From the NCBI GenBank assembly GCA_027886175.1, contig JAJNNQ010000075.1, forward strand, positions 56,233,001 to 56,297,000: DNA of 64,000 nucleotides. Direction: 5' to 3'. Positions 26,422-40,907 of the stretch are shown in pieces. Every line of letters starts with the position of its first letter. The first letter of the stretch is position 1. Made by a program: the position numbers and the translations under genes. This DNA is from Phylloscopus collybita. Lineage: Eukaryota > Chordata > Aves > Passeriformes > Phylloscopidae. Under the pieces are notes generated by a model, which saw nothing but the letters and a program-made list of their open reading frames with translations, was not told where the DNA came from and made no database searches.

Positions 26422-29400
26422 GGGAGAGAAATAATTATATCTGTAATGTTCCCTGTCCTTACGTTTATTCCAAAATTTGTTTGCATTCTGTTTTGTTGCA
26501 CACTTAATTTTCTGGAAATAAATATCAGTCATCAGAAGACAAAGGTCCCAAGTTCTTACCACCTCTGTCCTGGTGCCTTCCAATACATTTGTAGTATTAG
26601 AGAAGGAAATATCCTTTAAGAAAAGTGTTCTTAAAAATTGTTAACGATTTTAGATGTAAAGGTACACACAACACTGTGTTTTTATAGAAAAGAGGATTAT
26701 TGTGTTTGTAATGGGATATTTATTGTCCAGGATTAAACAGCAGCTTCAGACCACTGAAATATGTTTTCGATACTGCAGAATATAAAGATTCATGGTACAC
26801 AGTAGATTCCTTCTTTTATTACTGTTTTTGCTTTTTCCCCTTGAAATAATTGATTTCTGAATTAAAACACTGTACTGTGCAAGGTGGATAAATGCCTGTG
26901 TTAAAAATAGTTACATTACTTTTGAAAGAAACATTTAGAAACTTATAGCTTTGGGGTTTTTTGTTGCAGAAGTTTTTTCTCCCAGTGTAACTGAATGATC
27001 TTAAGGTATTGAAACAAAAACCTGTCGCCTACTTAAGCCTCTCCTGGTGAATAAAACCAAAACCAAAACGAAAACAAACTGGCCTATAATTATTGCCCTG
27101 GATGAAAATAGAAAGCTGACTGTATGTAAAAGGCGTTGACTGATACATTAAGGTATTGAAAAAGGGTACACAAACTTTGCTAGAGTCTACACAGACTGAA
27201 TTTGAATAGGCAACGTGAAGCAAAATCTGGCTTAGTCTAATTATTGTGAGAATTTAAATTTTCAGATCAAAGCTCTTCAAGTCCTTAAGCTCACTTAAAT
27301 AAAAGTTGCTCTGGATATTTTCTTTTACCAGTTTTCGTGGTCTTCTTTTGTCATGTACAGGCATGCAAACAATAAGCATCTGCAACTCCAGACAATTTCA
27401 GAGGGCTTTGAGGTGTATGGCTTTGCAAATCTGACTGCTCTTCATTAGTTTACAATGTGGATTTAAGAACCTATCTTTACATATTTTTTAAACTATCTCG
27501 CATGATTTTTTTTTTTTTTCTGGAAAATACTAAGATAAAATACTTTGGAAACTAATGGTCCTTTTCTGTCTCCTTAACCATTCACATAACACTTTGGACT
27601 CTGAGGAACTCAGTTGGCCTCGTTTATGACAGGGATGTAAGCCACATGTTACCTAAAAAATTCTTTCTTGGTTGCCGCATCACCAAGAAAACTATGCAAG
27701 TTAAATACAAGTGTTTGTGAATACATTGGCTAACTTGTTTTGCCTCTGACTTTAAACTGCATTGAGGGAATATGAAAAAAATCTTTCTAGCAGGTAAAGC
27801 CAAGCATAGAATGCTGTATTTAGACATTTCTGTTCAGGTGCTGCTCCCCTAACATTGCTTCCTTTTGTGTATATACAGGGCACATAGACTCATGCTCTGT
27901 CTTCTGGGAAGCATTCTTTTTGTAATCTGCCAAGTGCAATAGGTTGGCAGTTTTAAAAAAATCTTAGTTTGTAAAGTGTGTAGGTTTTTGTTGTAAACAC
28001 CAAATAATCTTGCTGTTAACTGCTGTAAAATAGTTTTGGATGAGAGCCATTTTCTCTGGCAGTAAAGGTATAAATAGTAGATGTTAGTAATTTTTTTCAG
28101 AGTTTAAGTGGTCTGAAGTTAAAAATTTAAACCATGACAATGAAACTGTGCATATTAAGTAAATCACACAGTTATATGGATGATATTGTTCTTTGCTTCT
28201 TAGTGCACTGTGTAATCAGCAGCTGTATTTGTGTCATTTGGCTTGGGTTTATACGATACTGACCTGTAAGAGGAGTTGTGCAAAGTTTTGATGGTCTTGA
28301 GTTCATGTGGTGAATACAGCTAGAGATAAAATGATTAATTTTAGCATTTGAGATTACCAAAGTTATTGAATGAGCATTTTTCCTCAAGGATATTATGTAT
28401 TTCTTAAAACAGTACGTAGAGTGCTACTTCTGAAAATACTGCTGGAAATGGGATTTCAGTCAGACTTGGTTTTACAGTGTGTGATCTCTTGTTTTTTCTT
28501 GAGTGGTTTTAATTAATCTTGTCGTTTTCTGGTAAATGTGCTAAAACAGTAGCTTGTAGGAGTCTTGAGTAGGTGATTGTTTTTCCTTCTCCAAAGCAGT
28601 CTGCATTCCCCAAATAGGTCGAGAACATAGTAGGCTACTCCAAATGTTTCTGAAGCATGTTTGGTCCCAAGATTTCTGCAATACAGTGGTCATGCTTGCC
28701 TTCCTTTTTTTGTTCCTTCTGATTTAGGGCATTCTGTCTCTCCTGGCTTTGCCTCAGTAAGTGCTGCAGGACTGGGCAGTTACAAGCTGTAATTTTGACT
28801 AGTTTTGGCATCAGTAATAGGTTTTCATACCCTTGGAATCCCTTTGGGTTGGTAATCAGGTATCAGATTAGGAGTTTTAATAAGATAGAGAAACAGAGAC
28901 AAGTGTCAGCAGGGCAAAGGTTTTTGATTACAGAAGGTGTGCCTTCTAGGATGAGCTATGTGGAAGCTGTACTCCAAAAACAGGGTAGGCAGCTTTTCAG
29001 ATGGACGTTCTTTCAGGAACTGGTGGGAACTGGGTGAGTAAGGAATTCTTGCCAGATTCACTAACAGAAGCTGTTTGTGCAGGGATACTGGTTTGGGTGA
29101 AACCTGTGCTGGGGGAGTTTTCCAAGCTGGAATTTTGGTCAGCCTGAGGAGACTGACTCTAGTATAGTTGGTTTGTGCATTCAGAGGTACGAGTCACTAA
29201 GTTATGTGTAAGAGCTTAAGTCTCAATCTCTGTAAGGTAGGTGTCTGGTGGCCTTTTTTATTCCTTTCCCTCCCTGTTCTCTCTTCAGCAGAAAACAGAA
29301 ACCAGTGCTGATCAATGCATGCTGAAACATTGACTTTCTTCCTCTTTTTTGGATTTTGAAAGGGAAAGAGCTGCTAGTAAGTAATGCTGAGAAGTAATAA

Positions 29401-32400
29401 AATACTAGCCATAGGCCTTTGGCATTATTTTATGCAAAAGAAAATACTTGCTGTAAATGTAAATATTCTGTGGCCCCTTACTGCAGGGACAAGAGAGAGT
29501 CTATACTCACCAACAGCACGGGTCTGAGCTGTTGTTTAATCCGGTGATGATCCAAAGAAGACAGTGAATGGAAGTTGTTATATCAGTACTGACTCGTGTG
29601 TCCTGCGTATTACAAAAATAAGTGCTTTTGGAATCTGCAGTGTTTAAAATGTTTGACGGGGGGGAAAAAACAGAACTAAAGTTCTGTGTATCAGCATTGA
29701 AAAGTATGGATCTCCTCTATTGTTTGTTCGGGGGTGGTTTTTTTGTTTTTGTTTTGTTTTTAATTGGGCTAATATTTGTGTTTTTTCTTCATTTTATTTA
29801 TAGTGTGTCTTTAAAGGTAATGTCAGAATGGGAGAAAAGAAAGTCAGTGTGCATGTTTGCGACTCTTTTATTTGTGGTTGAACTCTGAAGCTTAGCTAGC
29901 TTTTGCAGCCAGGCTTCGATACTCCTGGCTCTGCAGAAATTTGACCTTGCTCTGGAGATAGCTATCTTAAGGGCTTTGAGTTTGTGTAAATCTGATAGAG
30001 TGCATTACTTCATACAGACAGTGAAAATTTTATCTTTGATGCTGTGTATGACAATTCATACACTGATGTGAAGTTGCTCAGTGTAAGGCACAATTTTTTC
30101 ATGTCCAAGCTGAATAGAGTGTACAGTGAGGAGTCCTATTGAGTTAAATGTCTGCTGACAGTTAATTAATCTTTGTTGGGTTAGGACAGAATATTAGCAA
30201 AATCAGATAGTTTAGGGCTAAGTGGAAAATTATTTTCTTCTACTGGCAACATTATTTTCAAAAAACCATGACAACCCTAACCCAACCATCTTCCAGTCTG
30301 CATCAGGACAAAACAGTGTCTGTCAAAAAACTGCAATTAATATATTCTCTGTCAGATTCTTTGGCTGGGGTAGTGAGCTGTTTCTGTCTGCAGGTGATTA
30401 GAGTGTAGGTGTAGGAGAAAAAAGAATTTCCTGATCTTAATCATGAATTATTAAGTCTCTCTCATTTTGACCCAAAATGAGAAAATTTACATGTAGAGTA
30501 AGCTTTGTTGGAACTGGCGTAGTTCGGTAAAAAGGTTTTACTCTGACAAGCCAGGACTTTATGAAAAAGATGGCTAAGCAGCTTTGTCTGTGCAGTCAAA
30601 ATTCTGTTCCTGTTCTGGTCAGTGTGCGGTGTTATGGTATGTGCCTTCTTAAAGGCACCCTTGGACTTAAACTGGTGAATTTAGAAATTTATTTGATGTC
30701 ATTAATTTATTTAATGAGAGATAATACTCTCTCCACAGGTTTGTTTACCCTGTGATTTGGCAGTACTTTGAGCACAGCCATATCTCCTGTTTCCCATGTG
30801 TGGCTAGACTCTAAACCATTAAGAAGATAATTCATTTACTCTGTTCTTATTGGGCCTCCTGCCAGGGAAATTGGGAAGGGAAATATTTTAAATAAGCTGT
30901 TTTGCGTTCTCACTTTCGGAAATGCAGAGCTTGGATTACTCTCTGCAGCGGGTCCGAAGACCTTGGAGGGGCAGCCAAGCCAAACACTTGGGGGACCAGT
31001 GGGCACATAGTGCTTAGTGCTTGACTGATCTAGGTTTTGCTACTGGAGTGTGTTCCAGGAGAGACTGCTTAATTAGAGGTACTCAAATGATTGCCCCTTG
31101 GGCACCACCTGACTCAAGATCCGCCCAGTCTTTAACAAGGAGAAGGAAGTTCTGTTCCTGCCCCTTCACCCGCTGCCTTCTGGTTTGTTGTGTTGTGCTG
31201 GCTTGTCTGTAAAATAAATGTTACTTTCTGTTTTGCTGATTGGATCTCTTTTCCTGGCCACGAAAGAGTGATCGTTCTGTAGCTGATAGTATTTGACAAT
31301 CTCAGTTGAATTGTATCTCATTAAATAGTATGGGTGTTCCAGAATAGAATTGAGGTGCAACCATGTAAGAGGGGGTTCCTTATGCTTGATAAATTAAATG
31401 CTCTTTTGCCTTTAAAATGGATTCCCAAGTGGGTGTGAGTGAAGTAGATTGTTGTCACTGTTACTTGTGGTGGATATTTGGCCTATCATCCATGTGATGG
31501 ACAAAATGTATCTGCAGTGAAATATGAAATTAAATACAGAAGTATGTAGATAAAAATCCCCTTGTCATTTGCATGTACAGGTTTCACAGACTGCAAGCAC
31601 TACAGGCTGCATTTCCCATTGATGTAAAAATATAGGGTATAAGAACTTGTTAGGTAGAGCTGTCATTCAGAACGTAAGATAGCCACAGTAATTTTCCACT
31701 TCTATCCTTTCTGTATGAGGACTACCCTGAACACCAGCCTTTTGGCTGCTCTGTAGAGTGAAAAGATTTATATTCCTTCTTCTAAAGCTGTTCTGAAGAA
31801 GATTAACAGAGCTGAAAAGGAATGGTCTGGATAAAGACAGTGTGCTTTTTCTCATCCCAGTGGAGTAAGCAACTCATTTGAAGAGAGAAAACCTGAATCT
31901 GACTTTCTGTTCAAATTCAACCTGCATCTAGAACTGTTGCTACAGAGTGTAGGATATGTTAAGTGAGACTCTCCTTTCATGGTGTCTAGGATCACTGTCC
32001 AAGTAATTAGACTTTGTAGTTTGATTTCCATTTCTGCAAGCTGCTTTTGTGATCCAGAGGGATACTATGATCATGCTTCCACTTCTCAGGATGCCCATAA
32101 AAAGAAGCGGTTGCCACTGAATTTTATGTGGCATGATTCGGTGTGATGACAGACAGTTTTGGACATGTAGGTAAAGGTGTTAACCACGAGGCAGCCACTG
32201 ATACGGTTCTTTTAACACTAAGTACTTCTGCTTTTATATACAAAAAATAAAACTAAGGACTACTGAGGAGCTTTTAGTTAAAAGAAAAAAAATCTCTGAA
32301 ATTCTGATAGTTCCTAGATTAAGCTGCTCCCTGTATGTGAAGGATTTTCAAGAACAAAGGTCTGCATGTCTATGAAAATTTTAAGGAACCTGGTTGTTGT

Positions 32401-32825
32401 AGTATGTCCAAAGTACTTACAGCTCCTGTAGATTTTTAGAAGGATTGCTTATGCTTATATACTGAAAAAATAATCCTTACTTGGACAAAAACCAGATTTC
32501 TTATCTCTATTTTATGTAAGAGTAGTTGCAGTTCTGACCTTTGCAGTTTGTCAAAATGTACTTGGCTTTCAATTGTATTTTTGGAAAGCAGGCCATCTAC
32601 CTCAGTCAGATCTCTGTTGTGTTACAAGCAGAATGGGGTAGGGGTTGTGAGAATGCTTTGTGCCATGCTAGTGACACCAGTTTAGCCAACTCAGAGCTTG
32701 TGTCATGTAAAACTTAAACTCTGGGCCTTGCCCTATTTGTTAGTCTGAATATTTTTTTTTAGGTTATACTTCAATCACTTTAATTAATGGTTTAGAAGTA
32801 ACCTTGAAAGGTGTTTGGGTTTTGC

Positions 32826-32829
<4 letters not shown>

Positions 32830-32868
<39 letters not shown>
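32830..32868. repeat. T39 homopolymer in SOCS6 intron
   Basis: Thirty-nine consecutive T residues, followed by GTGGGGAGAAGG. It is the same length as the A39 tract upstream of the gene. It may be a reversed retroposon tail, but no body is recognisable on its right side. Confidence 0.9.
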
Positions 32869-32869
<1 letters not shown>

Positions 32870-35800
32870 TGGGGAGAAGGAGATTTGTTTTATATTTTTT
32901 AGTACCGTCCTCCATAACTTTGGTTGTTTGCTTTTATTTTTTCTACATCTTTTAAACAACTTTAGCTACATACCACTGATGGATTCTCTGCTTCTCATCC
33001 TGTTACCTGATACATCTTGGTGCTGTAACATAGGCTACCATTTGCTTACTGCTTTTATAAACAAAACAACTGGGCTGAAAGGACTTTGTAAAATATCTGC
33101 TGAATTGTGAAGTTATTTAAAAGAAGATGGGAAATTGAATCTTGACTAGAGGCCAGTGATAGAAAGTCTACTCAAAGATTTGGTATATCTCAAAAGAATG
33201 ATGAAACCCAAGCTTGTGTGTTTGACTTACTCCTCCACTGTCAGCAAACCCCTGAAAGGGACCACAAGCTTTGAGTGATCTCTTGCAGCACACAGCAGTT
33301 TGCTGTTACAGTCCACTCCTGGTGCTGCACTCACTGCCATCTTAGAGAGGTGGGGGAGATTTCAGATTTAGATAGGTAGGTGTTTTCTCAAAACCCTAGC
33401 AGCTCTTTCCCCTTTCCCCCATAACTCCACATTATATGACTTCAAAATTTAGGCTTCAGAATTAAATTACTTTAGTTTTCCTGATGATGCATATTGTTCA
33501 GCTTATGAATCCATCTAAAAAAAGTGGAAATTAAGTTCTCTATGTTCTGGCTCATGAAGTGGTGAATGGAGCATTGAATGCCTGTGCACTAACATTTACG
33601 TGTTGGACAGAGAGACAGCAAAAATGTCCTTAATAAAGACAATAATTCTGTCTGGAATTTTGAGTTTTATTGGTGTACTCTAAATAAATGGTCGGACTAT
33701 ACATTTTAAGGGATGCTGGAGAGCACCATTAATGTAAACATTTTTGTCCCACATGTGAAAGCAGAAATAAAATTGGTCAGGAAAGTCTTCTGACTTTTCT
33801 CAACTTGTGAGTTCTTGGACTTTGAACCTTAATGAAATTGTCTACTATGTTTCCTATATAAATGGTTGAGATAAAGGATATAAAATGAATTTTCTCACTA
33901 TGCTGTTCAAGAGGGAAATCACAAAGGATTTTACTTTCTGAGAGAAGTTGATTGTGATTATTTCAGTGATAATGTTTTAAATTTTCAAGAAAGTAAACTT
34001 GTCAGTGGAGCTTGGAGATAATTTTTTTAAATTTTTTTTTGTGCTACTCGTTTCTTAATGTAGTGATATAAAAAGTATCTCCTAAGCCTTTCTCTTTTTA
34101 AGGGTTGATCAGAATTGAAAAACAGGTCACAGTAGCAAACCACTTTTACTTCTAGTGACCTATCTTTAAGGTCAGAGGTAAGCATTTTTATGTTACAATG
34201 GAACAGTTTTTGTGAACAGTATCTCTCTGAGAAATAACTTTGTTTCAGGTCACTTTTCTCCTTGGTTTTCAAAATACCTTTGAGTCCCAGAGAAAGATTT
34301 TCCTGTATTTAGAAATGCCCTTGGATTTTGTATATGTAGGAATATATGAATGTTTGCCATAGCAGCTCTCTCAGTTGGGACACTGCCTATCTGCTTCTTT
34401 GATAAAACTTGGTTGGGCAGCCCTCGAAGGGCTGCAGGGCATACACAGAAGCCTTGCATGGTTGAGTTTTCCTTCTTTCTATGGGAAGTAATGCTAAAAC
34501 AAACAATAGTCTCTGAATGTGAGTTTAACTCTTGAACTTTTTTTTTTTCTTGAACTTTTGAGAAGTGACTAGGGAACTTGGTTTCTTGAATAGAAGCCTT
34601 TTTCTTTATATAAGACGCTCTATTGCAGTATTTTGTGGATTTGTCATTATTGCAGGGATTAGAATGACCTTGATTGACTAAATGTAATTATTGTTTAGAT
34701 GTAGCCAATGCCTTTTCTTCCCAGATCTTTCGTAGTTCGCTGGGTATCTATTTCTCTTTTCATCCTTTTACTTAAAGGATGCTTTTGAATTATGTGTATG
34801 TTATGTATGCATTGTAGTAACACAACTGGTTATTGCTTTGGAAAAATGTTGCTATCTTTAGTTAAAAAGAATGAATTAAATCTATGATAATTTCATAAAG
34901 TTACTTTTCTTTCACAATGCACAGATGAATAATATCAGTTTTTGGTGTTTGTATTCTGTTGGAGTTTTCCACTGTTAGAACTTAAAGATGTGAACTGATT
35001 TAATGTGCATAAAAAAGGAAATGCATAGAAATAGGAGTCTGCAGGTTATTAAATCTGGGTTGTATGGCAACCAAATGCCTTGATGCAAGGCAAGGAGTAT
35101 GTAACATTTTTATATTGTCTGGAGGGGAATGGTGGGACCTTTGTGACATCTGTGTAGCAAATACATTGTATTTCTCTCTGATAATTTAGTGAAGAAAACA
35201 GAGGTCAGTCTTTTTTTCCTCTATGATTCTAGGTATTGTCCTTATTAGCTGCTTCTTCCTCCTCAGCATGCTTGGAGATTTCTCTGCATGTGTGAACTCT
35301 GTACAGATGTTGTGGAAGATCTTTTCACTTTTATTTCTCTTTAATCAAGGCACTGTGCTCTTTCCCCTCAAACCATAAAGGGGTTCATTTAATCCTTCCA
35401 TTTATGTAGAGGGTTAACTGTCTCATAAAGAATTGCTGCATCTTAGCTTGGATTGAGAGGATAGAGTATTATCTTCTAAGGAAAGAAGGCTTTTATTCTA
35501 ATTGAAAGTGTCCTGGTGGAAGCAGGTGGGGGTGATAGCTGTAAAAACATTGGAGATTCTACCTGCTCATACAAGTTCAAAGGGTCATTCAGCCTCAGTG
35601 AAAAACTGTACCGGGGAGGTTAATTTGAAGTCAGCCTCAGTCATGAGATCCAAGGCAGAATGGTACAAGATGGTGTAAGGCTGCAGAGTATTGCTGTTTG
35701 TTCGGGCCTTCTTCTAGAAGAGCTGAAAAGTAGGAAAATGAATCTTCCTGTAAGTACATGTTCCCCAGTTGCAGAACATGACTGTGCTGCATATGGGAGA

Positions 35801-36104
35801 AAAACGGACTCCTCTTTTTCTGTGTAGTGAATTTCAAGCCAGTGTCTATCTTGAAAACTTGTTTCAGGTGCTTTGATTTCAGCTTGTGTACTTGGTAGAC
35901 AAATCGCTATCAAATATATTTATCTTTTAGACTTTAACAATGTTTGTTCCTACTGGAATATATTAGATCATTAAATTTGAATTATTACTTGAAGAATTTA
36001 ATTACTAAGTTTTTTTGGTGTATTTGTAAAAAGGTTGGGTGTTTTTTTTTCCATCTGGATATTTTGAAAGGAATCATATTACCTGAAGCTAATCGGTACA
36101 GAAT

Positions 36105-36114
<10 letters not shown>

Positions 36115-36135
<21 letters not shown>
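36115..36135. repeat. T21 homopolymer in SOCS6 intron
   Basis: A run of 21 T preceded by TTTTTTTCTTC. It is low-complexity sequence about 0.6 kb from a CR1 fragment and is not part of it. Confidence 0.95.
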
Positions 36136-36724
36136 GATATCTTTGATGCCAGGTGGTTATTATTTCTAGGAATAAAGGCAAATTACTTATGTTTCTGGTT
36201 GTCTGTCAGATAAGCATAAATGACATAAATGTAAGTGGGAAAGTAAGCAGTTTACCACTTGCTGGTGATACTTGTTTTACAAACATGGGCTATGAAGCCA
36301 CCTGTTGGCTAGATAGTGTGGCAAGTGAGGTGTTTAAAATAAAAGTTAGGTTTGTTTTGTTTTGGTTTTGTTGTGTTTTGGGGTTTGTTTGGTTTGGGTT
36401 TGTTTTCTGACTTGTGAATGTGACTTCATTGCTCTCCTGATATGTTGTTTTCTCTTTTTTGCTCCTGAAGAAGAGAGTATCCCATATTGCACCTTAAAGA
36501 AAGCAAAATTATCAGTTATGCTTGCTTGGTGCTATAGTAATTTAAAACTACTTCCTCGGTCTTCATTTTCACATCAGGTGACTGGGACAGGCAGAAGCAA
36601 AAAAAGATTACTATAACAAATTAACAACTTGTAATTTGGGAAAATGGCAATATTTGAAAATTTGTAGTATAGTGACATATGTAATGATGCCGTGCAAACC
36701 CTTATAATTTTCAGCAGAAATGTG

Positions 36725-37555
36725 AATCACAGAATATTCTGAGTTGGAAGGGACTGGAGGTGGGGTGAGGCTGACCCTCGTGCAGATCAGAGCAGGACAA
36801 TCCACTTCCTTGCCTGGCTGGCAATGCTGTGCCTGATGCCCCCCAGGACAGGTTTGGCCCTCCTGGCTGCCAGGACACTGCTGACTCATGTTTAACCTGC
36901 CACTGACCAGGACCCCCAGGTCCCTTTCTGTGGCACAGCTTTCCTGCGTCTCATTCCTCTGTCTGTATGTACATCCAGATCTGCCTCATCCCAGGTGCAG
37001 AATCAGGCACTTGCCCTTGTTAAACTTGTATTGTTGGTGGTTGCTCAGCCCTCTAACTTGTCAAGGTCTCTCTGCAGGACCTCTGTGCTCCTCCCAGTTT
37101 TGTGTCATCTGCAGACTTGCTCAGTATCTCTTCCAGTTCTGTGTCCAAATCATTTATGAAGATGTTGAAAGAATCACAGGGCCAAGGATGGAGCCCTGCA
37201 GGGCCGCACTGGTGAGAGGTCACCAGTCTGATGTCACACCATTCACTGTAACCCTTTGTGCCCAACCCATGAGCCAGTTGCTCACCCATCACATGCTGTG
37301 TTTATCCAGCTGTGTGCTGGACATTTTGTCCAAAAGGATCCTGTGACAGTACCAAAAAGTACTCAAATCCAAAAAGACAACATCAGTTTGCTTCCTTTGA
37401 TCTCCTAGGTGGGTTACCTTGTCATAAAGGGAAGTCAGGTTTGACAAGCAGGACTTTCCTCTCATGACACAATGTTCTGGCTGTGACCAATAACTGTGTT
37501 GTCCTCCAGGTGTTTTTCAATACCTCCTAGAATAATCATCTCTATAATGGTACCA
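36725..37555 (-). mobile_element. CR1 LINE fragment with reverse-transcriptase remnant
   Basis: The left edge (CACAGAATATTCTGAGTTGG, then AAGGGACTGG) is the reverse complement of the conserved avian CR1 3' end, so the element lies on the minus strand and is 5'-truncated near 37,555. On the minus strand, about 37,175-37,095 reads FNIFINDLD...LSKSADDTKLGG. This matches the catalytic Asp-Asp region of the CR1 reverse transcriptase, with Ser in place of the usual aromatic before ADD. The frame around it is broken by shifts and stops, so the copy is dead. It lies antisense in SOCS6 intron 1. The RT motif and 3' end are seen directly; the subfamily is not determined. Confidence 0.9.
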
Positions 37556-39792
37556 TATGGAATGAAGCTTTTCTTTCTATTATGTTTCCTGTATTTTCCT
37601 CTTTCTCCTCACAATGTCTCCTTTTTTTTTTTTCTAGCATTTTTTTCTTCTGGAAGCAGGAAACAAACATGTAATGCAGCATTATGCGTTATTTGAGTGG
37701 TGTATTTCTGTGTTGCCCATTTGGGAGGTGCCACTTGTACTGTGGGGTTCATTGATGACAGAAGTTTGTCCTGATAAGCTGAATGTCTGTTCTGACAGCA
37801 CAGTAGGAAAAGTTCATTCATGGTAGCTGTTTTTTGTCTCCTCATCAAAGTATTTGTTTACAGCAGGCTGTTTTCAGCTGTCTTGGTTCATGTTTTGGAA
37901 GTTGTTCACAGTAGCAGTGTTTCTGTGCTTGCTGTAGAAACACCAGCCTGAACTTTGAAAGCAAAACCAAAATCAATATAAGTCAATGTGAAGTGGTGGT
38001 ATTTAGCTGTTGCATGTCTGCTGAGTGTTTTCTTTCCTTTTTTGGGAAGGGCTGGAAAAGTGTTTCTCACAATAGTGTTATTTTGTCACTAACATTTAGA
38101 GTAGTCAGAATATTGCTGACCACAAAAAATCACTTGGAGAGAATGGTCTGCTTTATTATTTCTGTCTTTTCGGCATTTGCTTTGAATGGATGGATAGATT
38201 TTCTAAAGTTACATTTGGAAATGCATCATTCAAGGTTCAGAAATCAAACTGCATTCAGAATTGGGTTTTAGTACCTGCATCCATCCAATTATATATGTTT
38301 CTTTTTCAAAACACATTCCAATATTTAGATATTTATGCATACTTTTCAATGAAGAGAAACACAGAAATGCATTTTTTTCTTTTTACTGTGTTTTTCCTGT
38401 TCTTCCTTTAATTTTCACTATATTAATTTCAAACACTTATCATGTTCTCAAATATGTAAGCACAGAATCTATTCCTTACCATCTTAGAGCAAAAATGTTT
38501 CAAAATTTACTCCTTTTACAGAATGTGATGTTGATCCATATTGTTAAATGAAACTCTGGTTTGTAGAGCATTATAGTTTTAAGCTTTTCAGACTCTGAAC
38601 TTAACTGTTTAATGGTTTAAGAGGATTGCCTAAATATCTTGGATAAGCATAAATCCTCCTTGTTATCATGCTGAGGCTACCCCATAACTTAAAATGGAGG
38701 GAAAACATTTTGGTGTATTTATCTTCTGTCAGGATGGAGTGGGAGATGGACCCTTAGTTGGAAGGGAATTCTCATGCATTATCTCCCAGGAAGTCTAACC
38801 TTTGCTTATGAAACTAAACTTAATTTTTGCTGACAGACAGTCTGCTGCATTCTTGTTAAATAGTAAGAAATGAAAACAGAGCCTGACTGAGCATTATTCT
38901 CACTCTTCGTCTGCTTCTGCACAGCTGTGTGAAAACTAAAAGCAAAGGTTTATTTGCAGTCAATGGATGGGATTTCCTGCAGTGAAACACATAAACACAT
39001 CAGGTTTCTTTAGTGACGTCTCCCCTTTGATTAATTGAAAATATTCCACTTTTCTCTTTTTCAGTGTCTTGGCATACATAGAACTGCTGCTGGGTTATTT
39101 TTGTTTGCTCCTTTTCCCCTTGCAGTTAATCAGGGTCTTAGAGCCAAACTGTGGTTTCATTTTCTTGATATTTTTTCCACATATTTGAAACAATTTGTTA
39201 GCAGTAAGCTTTATTATGTTCATATGTTTTTTTAAAAGAAAGTGATGAAAGGTGGTACTTGTGTTTGTCTTTTAGGAAATGTATGAAAAGTACAGTCTGC
39301 TGGGTTCCCTGTTTGGGTGTTGGTTCTCAGTTTGTGAGAGATCCAGCAGGAATGGATGAAGTGGTTACTGGCTGTCATCCACCCAGCTTCCCTGGAGTTT
39401 CCTGCTCCAACAGCAGCTCTGCTATCATGATGTTGTGTGTGTTCTTGAGACCTCAGTTTAACACCTCCATGTTAGTGTGCCCATGGTAGCTCGGGAGCAG
39501 ACATGGATCCCAGCCAGCCATCCTTGGGTAACAGAGATGTATGTAACCTTGGCTTAGGACTTCTAATATTAGTAACTGGCTTTGGCTATTGTAGTGATGA
39601 AATTATTGTAGTTACAAGACTGTATATACACATATGAACTGTAACAAAGATGCCATTTAACACACTTAAGTTACTCCCCAGAGGAAAACCACCAATCAGA
39701 TAGAAATACTCCGTTCTGCAACCAAATATGGGAAAGAACAGGAGTTACTGCAGGCACTCATGGATTAAATAGTGTTCAAAGAAAGAAAATGC

Positions 39793-39808
39793 AAAAAAAA
39801 AAAAAAAA
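39793..39808. repeat. Poly-A tract in SOCS6 intron
   Basis: A short uninterrupted A run of about 16 residues in an A-rich context. No associated retroposon body is recognised. Confidence 0.8.
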
Positions 39809-40907
39809 TCAAGGCAATCTAAATGTTAAAAGGAATTCTTTTTCAATAGCATGCCAGGGAAAAGCAGTCAAGGTATTTGGACTTTTCCAGTGGCTGTGTT
39901 CCTGTTTTTGCATACTTTTAATTCCCATAATTAAGTGATAAAAATTCCATTGTGTCAAATTTTCATTATTAATTTACTCCAGTTTTCTACGTATTACCAA
40001 AGGTGTACCTTGGTTATTCTCTGCTAAAGATTGGTAGTGATTAGGGTTACTTTATACTGTGTTAGAACAGTAGTGCCCATGTACTGTTTTCTGTTTGAGC
40101 CTTATAAACGGAGGAAAAAAATTAGGAGAGATGATAAGACTAAATGACATGACTTACTGTTGGTTGGTTTGTTTTAAATTATAACCTGTATAAAACCTGT
40201 TCATTTATATTGCCCTATAGAGATGTTGACCGTACTTTCCTCAGCTGCTCAAATCTTAGAGGGTGGAAATTTAAATTTATGGTGAATAACTCAGAGTTCA
40301 GGTCTTTGATTAATTAGCTTAAAAATAGGAGGTTTTAAGTACTCTTGAATTGCTTTAAGTGTAATGTACTGTCAGATGAGCTTCTCATCTGTTTTTTCCT
40401 TGTTCCAATTTTATGTGAAGTTGTATGTCTGAGCCTTGTGCTCACTCGAAAAGCAGGTATGCAGGTCAGAAGGGCTTTTATAAAATTTGTAATCATCTTA
40501 GGAGACTGTTCATCCATTAGCAAGCAAGCCTGTATTAAAACCATTTACCTCTTTTGTTGTTTTCAAGGTATAAGAGTATGCAATGGAATTTAGATTACTT
40601 CATTTAAAGACTCTTCTTACTGAAAAGGAGTATAACATAGGAATTTACTTGAAGATCAGTGGAGGGAAAAACCTCACTCTCTTCAGTGTGCTTATGGCTT
40701 GTATAATAAAAAAGCCAAAAGTTGCCTTGTAGTGTGAATATTCTTCTAGAAACTGATGGTGTTTGAAGTAGATACTGAATCTCTCTTTGCTTAATGAGTA
40801 TTTTATGTGTAGTTTTTGTAGTCATATAGCCTGAAACTCTAAGTATGTAGCAGGAAATACCTTGAAGTCAGTATTTTGTATACTGGTTTGAAGAAAAACT
40901 TCCAGTG

